A stretch of 32,465 nucleotides of DNA from JBEKDJ01 sp050014415. GTDB lineage: Bacteria; Desulfobacterota; BSN033; UBA1163. Position numbers and translations under genes: made by a program. The stretch covers positions 1-32,465 of the forward strand of contig JBEKDJ010000007.1 of NCBI GenBank assembly GCA_050014415.1, given 5' to 3'. Positions within the stretch are counted from its first letter, which is position 1. Each line of letters opens with the position of its first letter. The notes under the pieces are model-generated. The model was not told where the DNA came from. It made no database searches and worked only from the letters and a program-made list of their open reading frames with translations. This document shows positions 25,152 through 31,972 of the stretch, one piece after another.

Positions 25152-26408
25152 ATGAAAAAAGGTTGGTTGGTCACTTTTTCAGGAACAGGTCTAAACCTTG
25201 CCCTGGGGGTTCTGTATAGTTGGAGTGTCTTTGGCAAACAGTTTACAGAGACTGTTGATAAAGGTGGTTTTGGCTGGAGCAAGACACAGGCTGCCCTTCC
25301 TTACACCATCGCCATCGCCTTCTTTGCCGCCATGATGGTTCCAGCAGGCCGCCTTCAGGACAAGTTTGGCCCGCGCATCGTTGCTACGATAGGCGCTATA
25401 CTTACCGGTTTAGGCTTGATCGTGTCCGGCCTTGCCACACCAGGAAATATGGTTCCCGTGATCATTGGTTTTGGCATGATGGCGGGAACCGGAATCGGTT
25501 TGGGATATGCCTCGGCAACACCTGCAGCGGTAAAATGGTTCCCTCCTGAGAAGAAAGGGCTGATCACCGGAATCGTTGTCAGCGGTTTTGGTCTCGCTTC
25601 GGTATACATTGCACCCTTGAGTAAGCACCTTCTTAGCCGCTATGGTGTGAGTGCCTCTTTTATGATACTTGGCGTGGCCTTTGCTGTTGCGACAGGAGTC
25701 GTCTCCCAGTTTATTAAGAACCCTGTCACCTCTGCTGTAAGCTCAAATCAACAGAGATCAATCAATCATTATAAGATTGATTACACTTGGCGCGAGATGC
25801 TAAGAACCCGAACATTTTATCTGCTTTGGATCGAGTTTGTCTGCGGAGCAATGGCAGGGCTCATGATCATAGGGCACCTTGCCAAGATCGTTTCGGTTCA
25901 ATCAAACAATGCCATTCAGACTGGTTTTCTCTTTGTCGCGCTGCTGGCGATTTTCAATGCCGGGGGTCGTCTCATTGCAGGTGCCTTATCTGACTACCTT
26001 GGAAGGATGAAGACTATTTTGCTCGTTTGTATCAGCCAGGCGATCATCATGTTTCTGTTTCCACAATTCTCTACCATTACAACCTTTATTATTGGATCTG
26101 CCGTTGTTGGGATTAGCTACGGAGCCTGTCTCTCACTCTTTCCTGCTACGGCTGCGGATCATTGGGGCACTAAGAATCTCGGGCTTAACTACGGGATCCT
26201 TTTTACTGCATGGGGTGTGGGGGGAGTGGTGGGTCCCATCCTTGCAGGAAACGTAGCGGATGCCAAAGGCAGCTACGGGATGGCCTATACCATCTCGGCA
26301 GCTCTCATGATCCTGGCTGCTATTCTTACCTTCTTCACCAAGGCCCCTGAGAAAGAGCTGGCGGAAGAGCCCCTTCAGGTTCGGGCATTAGAAGCTGAAA
26401 CAGACTAG
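25152..26408 (+). CDS. OFA-family MFS transporter (oxalate/formate antiporter type)
   Basis: A 418-residue, about 12-helix inner-membrane carrier. The start MKKGWLVTFSGTGLNLALG with LYSWSVFGKQF, the PAGRLQDKFGPR loop after helix 2, the glycine-rich GFGMMAGTGIGLGYASATPA in helix 4 and KWFPPEKKGLITGIVVSGFG are hallmarks of the OFA group. These exchange or symport small carboxylates such as oxalate, formate, lactate or pyruvate; the exact substrate is not readable. AGGGAGG at 25138-25144 is well placed before the ATG. It has no enzyme partner next to it: 764 bases of non-coding sequence follow and the preceding gene ends 387 bases upstream, so it is probably a single-gene transcript. Confidence 0.9.
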   Translation: MKKGWLVTFSGTGLNLALGVLYSWSVFGKQFTETVDKGGFGWSKTQAALPYTIAIAFFAAMMVPAGRLQDKFGPRIVATIGAILTGLGLIVSGLATPGNMVPVIIGFGMMAGTGIGLGYASATPAAVKWFPPEKKGLITGIVVSGFGLASVYIAPLSKHLLSRYGVSASFMILGVAFAVATGVVSQFIKNPVTSAVSSNQQRSINHYKIDYTWREMLRTRTFYLLWIEFVCGAMAGLMIIGHLAKIVSVQSNNAIQTGFLFVALLAIFNAGGRLIAGALSDYLGRMKTILLVCISQAIIMFLFPQFSTITTFIIGSAVVGISYGACLSLFPATAADHWGTKNLGLNYGILFTAWGVGGVVGPILAGNVADAKGSYGMAYTISAALMILAAILTFFTKAPEKELAEEPLQVRALEAETD

Positions 26409-26630
26409 TTAATGGCGTTCAAGGGGTCTGGGATTCAAGGGAATTCTAGATCTCGTAACAACTTCAGCTATTTGAAATGGAGTAGATTAGGTCACTGGTC
26501 AGAAATGTTTCCAAACCTTCAGAATGCGGTTTTCATATTTCATATCATCGAAATGGAGAAACTAACAAAGTCGCTGTGATCGTTTCAGAGCCATCTGAAT
26601 GTCGTAGGCTCGACTCTTCGAGATCCATCA

Positions 26631-26648
26631 AAAGGTGTCCGCTCTAAA
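26631..26648 (+). repeat. Short dispersed sequence shared with 15251-15267
   Basis: AAAGGTGTCCGCTCTAAA here and AAAGGTTCCGCTCTAAA at 15251 differ by one inserted base and otherwise match; both lie in gene-free stretches. It may mark the edge of a longer, decayed interspersed repeat. Confidence 0.35.
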
Positions 26649-26700
26649 GCTCTTCTAACATCCCTGACCGGTGTCCCAAGAGACTCGTTAGAATATATCT

Positions 26701-26800
26701 CAATTGCCCTCTCTCCCTTGATGGGAGAAGATGGGGTGAGGGGGGAACATCTCATGTCCACCCCCACGTCAATCCTTCCCCATCAAAAGGGAGGACAATG
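26701..26800 (+). repeat. MITE-like imperfect palindrome
   Basis: The left arm (26701-26725, ending CCCTTGATGGG) and right arm (26777-26800, containing CCCCATCAAAAGGG) are near reverse complements, and the inner G-rich (GGGGTGAGGGGG) and C-rich (CCACCCCCAC) blocks also pair. The structure resembles the non-autonomous palindromic elements common in intergenic DNA of environmental bacteria. Confidence 0.6.
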
Positions 26801-27172
26801 CTCGGCAGTTTTTATGATTTGTGGGTGACCCTGTGGTTTTGGCACATTACTTAGAAAATAGATGGTCTAGGTTTCAGCGTAAAGGTAACGATGCGGGTTT
26901 GTCGATAGGTGACATCCCTGAGTCTGAGGTCTTCAGCCTTAACCTGCTGTCTACGAACGAAACCGGTTTCCTAGCCCCACTATTATGATGGTTTGCATAT
27001 GGTACCCCACAATACGGCATCAGTTCCAATATACAGATTCTTGTTGATGCCAAGTATTCTTGGCGGCCATGGGAATCGAATGGCGAAACAGGGAAATCGT
27101 TAGATTGAAGGTGCTTCCGATTTAATTTCTGGTGATTGCTTTTTCTGTCTAATTGTTATAAAGGAACTTATC

Positions 27173-28084
27173 ATGAAGACGGTGGTGATTGGCGCCGGAG
27201 CAATGGGAAGCCTCTTGGGTGGGCTACTCACCCTCTCGGGAGAGGAAGTCTGGTTGGTCGACATCTGGAAGGAAAACGTTGGTGCCATGAGGTCAAAAGG
27301 GTTAACAATCGAAGAGAAAGGGAAATCCCTGACCGTCCCTGTCAAAGCGGTGACAGATATTACTTCCATTGGAAAGGCTGACCTGGTCGTCTACTTTGTG
27401 AAGACATATCAAACAGAGAGAGCGGTTTTGGATTCCCTGGTCCTCCAAAAGGAAGATACGATATTCCTTACCCTTCAGAACGGGCTTGGAAATGAGGAGG
27501 TGATTTGTGAGAAGGTAGATCAGAAGAAGGTGATGTTGGGAGTAACAGGGCAAGGTGCTACGTTATTGGAACCGGGGCATATTCGCCATGCAGGGTGGGG
27601 GAAGACTTTTATTGGTGAACTTCATCATCGGGTGACCGATCGGGCCATTCGCGTGGCTCAAATGTTGTGCCATGCCGGTATTGAAACGGAGGCCTCGTCG
27701 AATATTCATGATCGGGTATGGGATAAACTCTTTGCAAATGTTGGTATCAACGGCCTGACCGCCTTAACAGGATTGAAAAATGGTCAACTGCTTGATCATC
27801 CCGAAACATTGAGATTAATGGAGACGCTCGTCTCTGAAGCATTAGAGGTAGCAAGAAGAAAGGGGATTGGGATCGAAGGAAATCCGATCGAAAAAGTGAA
27901 GGAAGCGGCAGAAGCGACGAGGGAGAACCGATCTTCGATGGGCCAGGACTTTGACTACAAGCGGAGGACGGAAATCGATGCGATTAATGGAGCTGTCGTG
28001 AGGGAGGCCCAACGACTGGGTATCCCTGTTCCTTATAATCAAATGATCGCGGATCTTGTAAAGGTTATCGAAAAAAGGTTCTGA
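27173..28084 (+). CDS. panE: 2-dehydropantoate 2-reductase (ketopantoate reductase)
   Basis: A 303-residue NADPH-dependent reductase. The dinucleotide motif GAGAMG is at residues 7-12; the catalytic Lys/Asn element is in WDKLFANVGINGLTAL, and the C-terminal domain carries the EIDAINGAVV segment followed by GIPVPYNQM. It converts ketopantoate to pantoate for coenzyme A synthesis. AAGGAA at 27161-27166 precedes the ATG at good distance. panB, the enzyme making its substrate, follows 93 bases downstream with a palindromic repeat in between, so the two are probably cotranscribed. PanC and PanD are not in the window. Ketopantoate reductase paralogues with other substrates exist; the panB neighbour favours the pantothenate role. 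Confidence 0.92.
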   Translation: MKTVVIGAGAMGSLLGGLLTLSGEEVWLVDIWKENVGAMRSKGLTIEEKGKSLTVPVKAVTDITSIGKADLVVYFVKTYQTERAVLDSLVLQKEDTIFLTLQNGLGNEEVICEKVDQKKVMLGVTGQGATLLEPGHIRHAGWGKTFIGELHHRVTDRAIRVAQMLCHAGIETEASSNIHDRVWDKLFANVGINGLTALTGLKNGQLLDHPETLRLMETLVSEALEVARRKGIGIEGNPIEKVKEAAEATRENRSSMGQDFDYKRRTEIDAINGAVVREAQRLGIPVPYNQMIADLVKVIEKRF

Positions 28085-28120
28085 ACCCCATTTCCGAAGT
28101 ACGAAATCCTAAATTCGCAG

Positions 28121-28143
28121 CAAGTCCCGCGAGAGCGGGGATT
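28121..28143 (-). repeat. Palindromic intergenic repeat, related copy in reverse orientation
   Basis: Read on the minus strand the element is AATCCCCGC, TCT, CGCGGGACTTG, matching the frame AATCCCGCC..GGCGGGACTTG of the copy at 24928. The hairpin CCCGC/GCGGG is intact. It sits between panE and panB. Confidence 0.45.
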
Positions 28144-28177
28144 TAAGATTCGGATTTAGGGATAGAGGGAGGGAAAG

Positions 28178-29014
28178 ATGGACCGTAAGAAAATCACTCC
28201 AGTGGATATTCAGACCATGAAGAATGAGGGGAGAAGAATCAGTATGCTCACCGCTTACGACTATCCCATGGCTTTGCTTGAAGACCGTGCTGGGATCGAG
28301 ATCATTCTGGTTGGGGATTCTCTGGGAATGACGGTATTAGGTTATGAAAATACGATCCCTGTGACCATGGAGGAGATGATCCATCATACGAAGGCAGTGA
28401 CCCGTGGTGCGAAATATGCTCTGATCATCGGCGACATGCCCTTCATGTCCTATAACACCTCTGAACGGGAGGCGATTCTCAATGCAGGCCGATTCATAAA
28501 AGAGGGAGGAGCTGATGCTGTGAAGCTGGAAGGAGGCGCCAGTGTGAAGGATATTGTCAGGGCGATTGTCAAGGCGGGTATCCCAGTCATGGGACATATT
28601 GGGCTGACACCTCAAACGATTTCGATGCTGGGAGGGTTTAAGGTCCAGGGCAAGGATGCCCAGGCTGCCGAGAGGATCATCAACGATGCCCTTTTGCTCG
28701 AAGATGCTGGAGCGTTTTCAGTTCTGCTCGAGGCGATCCCCGCTCCGATTGCCAAGAGGATTACTGAGCGTCTGAGAGTTCCGACGATTGGAATTGGGGC
28801 AGGCGTTTACTGCGATGGTCAGGTGCTGGTTGTCCATGATATGCTGGGGCTCTTCGATCGCTTCACACCTAAGTTTGTAAAACGCTATGTGAATCTCAGC
28901 GAATTGATGCTCAAGGCCTTTGCATCATACAAAGAGGAGGTGTTGAAAGGTAAGTTTCCCACAGACGAGCAGAGTTACCGCATCGATGAGAAGGAATTGA
29001 ACAAGATCGGATGA
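28178..29014 (+). CDS. panB: 3-methyl-2-oxobutanoate hydroxymethyltransferase
   Basis: A 278-residue PanB (usual length about 265-280) with a TIM-barrel pattern. Conserved elements are MLTAYDYPMA, the metal-site GDSLGMTVLGYENT, HTKAVTRGA, GDMPFMSY, VKLEGGA, MGHIGLTPQ, and EAIPAPIAKRITE with the catalytic Glu, followed by TIGIGAG. It adds a hydroxymethyl group from methylene-tetrahydrofolate to ketoisovalerate, giving ketopantoate for PanE. A purine-rich GGGAGGGAAAG directly precedes the ATG. The dependence on methylene-tetrahydrofolate links it to the GcvT/SHMT fusion product elsewhere in the window, but that is a metabolic, not genetic, connection. Confidence 0.97.
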   Translation: MDRKKITPVDIQTMKNEGRRISMLTAYDYPMALLEDRAGIEIILVGDSLGMTVLGYENTIPVTMEEMIHHTKAVTRGAKYALIIGDMPFMSYNTSEREAILNAGRFIKEGGADAVKLEGGASVKDIVRAIVKAGIPVMGHIGLTPQTISMLGGFKVQGKDAQAAERIINDALLLEDAGAFSVLLEAIPAPIAKRITERLRVPTIGIGAGVYCDGQVLVVHDMLGLFDRFTPKFVKRYVNLSELMLKAFASYKEEVLKGKFPTDEQSYRIDEKELNKIG

Positions 29015-29142
29015 TGTTCAAACAGATCATCTTCGTCGAAGAGGTTCAAACCCCTCCTGTTTTGAAAGCTGCCTTCGACTGCTATTTTGAGCTTGAATTC
29101 GCAGGGGGTTTAAGATAACTTATCGTAGAGGAGGTGAGAGGT

Positions 29143-29376
29143 ATGGCGATTTCTGCCTATGTCTTTATCGAGTGTACGGCAGGGGCGGCCAGGGATGTGG
29201 CTAAAGAGGCGGCTAAGATACAAGGAGTGAAGCGAGCCAACGCGACAACAGGCCCTTATGATGTAGTCGTTCTGGTAGAGGCCCCAGACATCAATATATT
29301 GGGTGACTTCATCGTCACAAAGCTTCAAGGACTCTCGGGTGTACTGAGAACCCAGACCAATGTGATTATCGATTGA
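29143..29376 (+). CDS. Stand-alone Lrp/AsnC ligand-binding (RAM) domain protein
   Basis: A 77-residue protein with only the C-terminal effector domain of Lrp/AsnC regulators: AYVFIECTAGAARDVAKEA, GVKRANATTGPYDVVVLVEA and the closing VLRTQTNVIID strand. The DNA-binding helix-turn-helix is absent, and the frame begins right at the domain, so this is a genuine short form rather than a fragment. Such proteins oligomerise as beta-alpha-beta-beta-alpha-beta dimers and are thought to bind amino acids or modulate full-length regulators. The ATG at 29143 is preferred to GTG 29134 because GGAGGTGA at 29130-29137 then serves as ribosome site. Confidence 0.9.
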   Translation: MAISAYVFIECTAGAARDVAKEAAKIQGVKRANATTGPYDVVVLVEAPDINILGDFIVTKLQGLSGVLRTQTNVIID

Positions 29377-29542
29377 AAACTCACCCCTGCCCATGTACCA
29401 CGTAGAGGATGTGACAGTCCTGAACCTTATATGGTTTATGGCCTTGCCCCAATAGGAGGGAGTGAATTGTCCCATTAGGTTCCTTCTCCCCTGGCCGCAG
29501 ACGGTGCAAGTCAGGAAGAAGAGATAACAAAGGAGATCGATT

Positions 29543-29635
29543 ATGGGAAGTGTGGTTAAGAAACGACGGAAGAAGATGAGAAAGCACAAACACAAGAAGC
29601 AATTGGATCGAGATCGTCATAAGAAGAAGAAATAG
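29543..29635 (+). CDS. AURKAIP1/COX24-type small ribosomal protein (bS22-like), 30 residues
   Basis: A 30-codon frame starts MGSVVKKRRKKMRKHKHKK and ends in KKKK. The MGSVxKKRRKxM..KHxK pattern is the signature of the tiny, extremely basic AURKAIP1/COX24 domain proteins that in some bacteria bind the small ribosomal subunit. AAAGGAG at 29529-29535 stands seven bases before the ATG. It lies eight bases upstream of the site-2 protease start, so the two are very likely cotranscribed. The length and composition fit the family; the binding site on the ribosome is known only from other species. Confidence 0.8.
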   Translation: MGSVVKKRRKKMRKHKHKKQLDRDRHKKKK

Positions 29636-29643
29636 CGGCTTCC

Positions 29644-30480
29644 ATGCGACGTAACTTGATCCACATTATCCTTTTCATATTGACGGTAGCCTCCACTTGG
29701 TTAACTTGGGGTCTTGCTTATTCCGTTGCGGTAATGATCATACTTCTGGGACATGAAATGGGTCATTATTTCATGTCCCAGAAGTATGGGATGAGTGCAA
29801 CTCTGCCCTTTTTTCTACCCCTTCCCCTTCTTTCCCCCTTCGGGACATTGGGTGCGGTCATTCGTATAAGAAGTCCTTTTTTGTCCCGGAAGGCTCTTTT
29901 TGACACGGGAGTGGCTGGGCCTCTAACCAGCTTTTGTCTCAGCATTCCTGCAGTTGTGATTGGTTTAAAACTTTCTGAAGTGATCCCTAAATCCCACATT
30001 CAAGAAGGGATATTCCAGTTAGCAGATCCTCTGCTCTTCTCCATTGTTCAGCGTTTGGTCATCGGTGCAGTTCCAGGGAATTATGATGTGATCCTTCACC
30101 CCATTGCATATGCCGGATGGGTTGGCCTTTTCGTCACGGCCCTCAATCTCCTTCCTGTTGGGCAGTTAGATGGAGGCCATATTGTTTATGCCATCTTTGG
30201 GAAGAATGGTCGACGGATTTTTCTTATTGCCATTGCTGTGATGGCCTTCTTCTTTATATTTTACTGTTTTGCATGGTTTCTACCACTTCTCCTTATGTTA
30301 CTTTTTGGGTCACGACATCCAACTCCTCTAGAAGATCAAGATTCAGTTGACAGGAAGAGGAAGTTGATTGGAGGGATTACTTTTCTCGCCTTTCTCCTTT
30401 CATTCACACCTACCCCGTTTCCGGAAATTCCCTCGCTTATTGAGTTCATTGACAAAGGGTCTTCTATTTTGCTGAAGTAA
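29644..30480 (+). CDS. Site-2 protease family (M50) membrane metallopeptidase
   Basis: A 278-residue integral membrane protease. HEMGH at 37-41 lies in the second hydrophobic segment, and the third zinc ligand Asp176 is in NLLPVGQLDGGH (168-179); both are essential in M50 enzymes, so the protein should be active. About six membrane segments are visible (7-23, 26-44, 52-70, 94-110, 155-172, 195-218), plus a last one near 243-258. No PDZ domain is present. S2P enzymes cut transmembrane segments of regulators or signal peptides. The DNA for residues 32-49 forms a perfect inverted repeat, and the stop codon is followed in frame by a second version of the C-terminal tail; both are described as separate entries. 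Confidence 0.93.
   Translation: MRRNLIHIILFILTVASTWLTWGLAYSVAVMIILLGHEMGHYFMSQKYGMSATLPFFLPLPLLSPFGTLGAVIRIRSPFLSRKALFDTGVAGPLTSFCLSIPAVVIGLKLSEVIPKSHIQEGIFQLADPLLFSIVQRLVIGAVPGNYDVILHPIAYAGWVGLFVTALNLLPVGQLDGGHIVYAIFGKNGRRIFLIAIAVMAFFFIFYCFAWFLPLLLMLLFGSRHPTPLEDQDSVDRKRKLIGGITFLAFLLSFTPTPFPEIPSLIEFIDKGSSILLK
29739..29788 (+). repeat. Perfect 21-bp inverted repeat inside the protease gene
   Basis: Bases 29739-29759 and 29768-29788 are exact reverse complements, with the eight-base loop GGGTCATT between. It covers the codons of the zinc motif HEMGH and its flanks. A hairpin this long inside an open frame is rare and could affect mRNA folding or mark a template-switch event. Confidence 0.85.
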
Positions 30481-30567
30481 CCCTCAATCTTGCTTTTGGT
30501 TTTTCCCGCTTCTACTCCGTTTCCTGAATTTGTTGAAGAGTTCAAGCAGATGTTCCATTGGCTCTAA
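30481..30567 (+). pseudogene. In-frame duplicated tail of the site-2 protease (remnant)
   Basis: Directly after the protease TAA the same frame continues for 28 sense codons to a second TAA. It reads LLLVFPASTPFPEFVEEF, closely resembling the protease's own end, FLLSFTPTPFPEIPSLIEF. No start codon or ribosome site of its own is seen. It is either the end of a lost second protease copy or a tail displaced by a local duplication; stop-codon readthrough would append it. Confidence 0.6.
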
Positions 30568-30731
30568 AGGACAGGATTGCAACCCATGCTTCGCAGGCGC
30601 TCAGTCAATTCATCTCAACAGAGATTCCCGATGGTTCATGGAATGATGACTTTATTCAATTGCACCAGTTTTCTTTCTGATTTGGCCGCGTCAGTGCTGC
30701 TGAACAGACTATCGAAGCATAGGTGGGGAAT

Positions 30732-31160
30732 TTACGCTGGAACCATTTGGGGAATGAGAAAGGAAAAGAACCCTTCTTTCAGATACTCCCTTTCAATTTT
30801 CTCAAAGGCGCACTCCACTGCTGCCTTGATCTCCTCCGGATCAACCGGCTTCATCGCCTGATAGAAGATCCCAGCTCCACGAAGACGTCTCACCAGACTC
30901 AGAGATGTCTCAGAGGAGATCATAATCACCTGGACCTTCGAATTAATCTTCTTCAACAAAGGAACAACATCACAGGCCTTTATCCCTTCAATTTCATCAT
31001 CCAGAAGTACAACATCCATCTTGCCGTCGCGAACCTGTCGAATCATCTCACTCACCACCTTGGCCGTCTCAACCCTGTATCCTATAGCATGGAAAAAAGT
31101 GGAGAGTGATCTGGACCAAAGCGCATCCTGATAGGCAACAAGTATAGTCTTTGATTTCAT
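30732..31160 (-). CDS. Stand-alone response-regulator receiver domain
   Basis: A 142-residue receiver. Phospho-acceptor Asp54 follows the MDVVLLD strand, the Ser/Thr switch is in MISSETS, and the conserved Lys is K104 in AMKPVDPEEI. The usual N-terminal acidic pair is mostly lost: ILVAYQDAL has only one Asp, so Mg2+ binding and phosphorylation may be weak. There is no output domain; it could act by protein-protein contact or as a phosphate sink. GGAGAGAGGGG precedes the ATG. It is the last gene of a minus-strand cluster after three small membrane proteins (32 bases from the nearest), and may sense or regulate them. The C-terminal 20 residues are hydrophobic/aromatic (FFSFLIPQMVPA). Confidence 0.85.
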   Translation of the reverse strand: MKSKTILVAYQDALWSRSLSTFFHAIGYRVETAKVVSEMIRQVRDGKMDVVLLDDEIEGIKACDVVPLLKKINSKVQVIMISSETSLSLVRRLRGAGIFYQAMKPVDPEEIKAAVECAFEKIEREYLKEGFFSFLIPQMVPA

Positions 31161-31192
31161 AGCCCCTCTCTCCGGTCTTAATCCTTCGACCC

Positions 31193-31441
31193 CTATGCCA
31201 CCCGAATGGGTACTTCACCCTCTCGTAAAGGAGAAACTAGCACCCCAATCAAAGAGGAAAGAAGAACCGCAGCCGGAATCAACTGAGCCAATACCACCAC
31301 GATCCCAAAGGTAAAGAAGAACAGAATTCCTAATAACCCTATCCCCCTGACCCCTCCCGTATAGGCAATCCCCAAAGATGCACAAACAATCCCCAGGATC
31401 AGGACCAAACTAAGGACAATCAAGATCTTCTTCTGTTTCAT
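31193..31441 (-). CDS. Small membrane protein with QLIPAA segment, 82 residues
   Basis: Family not recognised. Two hydrophobic segments are visible, about residues 5-27 and 34-70, the second long enough for one or two helices. Residues 46-66 align without gaps to residues 45-65 of the 94-residue protein encoded at 31972-31688: 14 of 21 positions are identical, including the shared QLIPAA. That makes the two genes paralogues or partners. The start lies three bases after the stop of the 71-residue gene upstream, so translation is tightly coupled. No cysteine or charge cluster suggests an enzyme; the tail is short and polar. Confidence 0.72.
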   Translation of the reverse strand: MKQKKILIVLSLVLILGIVCASLGIAYTGGVRGIGLLGILFFFTFGIVVVLAQLIPAAVLLSSLIGVLVSPLREGEVPIRVA

Positions 31442-31444
31442 TCC

Positions 31445-31660
31445 CTAATCCCTATCCTTCTGCAAATGTCTTATCATAATCACCATCATCGACGGGATTA
31501 GAATTCCAACGAGGGCCACAGCACCTCCAACAATATAGATCATTGGACCCACATCCTCTACCGTCCTAATCACTTGCATGACTGCAATGGAGACCATGGC
31601 TGCAAGAATACAGGTCAGGACGAAGAGACCAAAGTATGTTGATGCACTCAGGTTCTTCAT
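31445..31660 (-). CDS. Small membrane protein, 71 residues
   Basis: Unrecognised. Two membrane segments, about residues 8-30 (YFGLFVLTCILAAMVSIAVM) and 38-62 (MIYIVGGAVALVGILIPSMM), are joined by a short acidic loop (RTVEDVG), with a basic/acidic tail RHLQKDRD. A strong GAGGAGGGG ribosome site precedes the ATG. It lies between the two QLIPAA-containing genes, 27 bases after the first and three before the second, so the three should be made together, perhaps as subunits of one small membrane assembly. It has no QLIPAA motif itself. Confidence 0.72.
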   Translation of the reverse strand: MKNLSASTYFGLFVLTCILAAMVSIAVMQVIRTVEDVGPMIYIVGGAVALVGILIPSMMVIMIRHLQKDRD

Positions 31661-31687
31661 TTTGATCCCCTCCTCTTTAAAATCGCT

Positions 31688-31972
31688 TCAATTCTTGACG
31701 ATCAATGGTTCAGCACCTGGAATGACCACTTCCTCTTCAACCTTTTTCTCTTTCTTGAATGCCATCGTGGTGGTAGTTCCAATGAAACTGAAGAAGAGGA
31801 TCGCTGCCGGGATCAACTGAAGAAGGACGATGACAGCTCCAATGATGATGAAGATCCAAAGAGTCGTCCCAGCTCCCTTGAGGCTGATCTCCTTCGCAAA
31901 TACTGGTGTTGCCATCAAGGTGATCAGTCCAGCCATCAACCCAACCTTTAATCTATTCGTTGTCTTTTTCAT
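31688..31972 (-). CDS. Exported or membrane small protein with QLIPAA segment, 94 residues
   Basis: Starting at ATG 31972, which has a strong AAGGAGGAAT site, the protein opens with a typical signal peptide (MKKTTNRLKVGLMAGLITLM then TPVFA, cut expected after Ala26) and then has one transmembrane helix (about 38-65) containing QLIPAA, followed by a charged tail KKEKKVEEEVV. The open frame extends upstream to 32152, but that N-terminal part has no ribosome site and looks non-coding. It is the first gene of the minus-strand cluster, 28 bases after a predicted sigma-54-type transcription start. Family unknown to me; the shared segment ties it to the 82-residue protein. Confidence 0.75.
   Translation of the reverse strand: MKKTTNRLKVGLMAGLITLMATPVFAKEISLKGAGTTLWIFIIIGAVIVLLQLIPAAILFFSFIGTTTTMAFKKEKKVEEEVVIPGAEPLIVKN

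Larger units (their letters stand above)
26409..27172. other. Large gene-free region with repeats
   Basis: No gene recognised over 764 bases. A frame at 26585-26767 on the minus strand is only the translation of repeat sequence (LTPSSPIKGE). Short open stretches near 26826-26990 (plus strand, GTG start) and 26990-27105 show no family resemblance and are interrupted by stops; they might be decayed gene remnants. Repeats are listed separately. Confidence 0.5.

Noticed and set aside
26585..26767. 60-codon minus-strand frame
   Set aside because: Its sequence is a translation of the MITE-like palindrome and flanking repeat.
30577..30861. Plus-strand frame opposite the receiver gene
   Set aside because: Its second half is the antisense of the receiver domain, which has clear conserved residues; the first half has no supporting signal.
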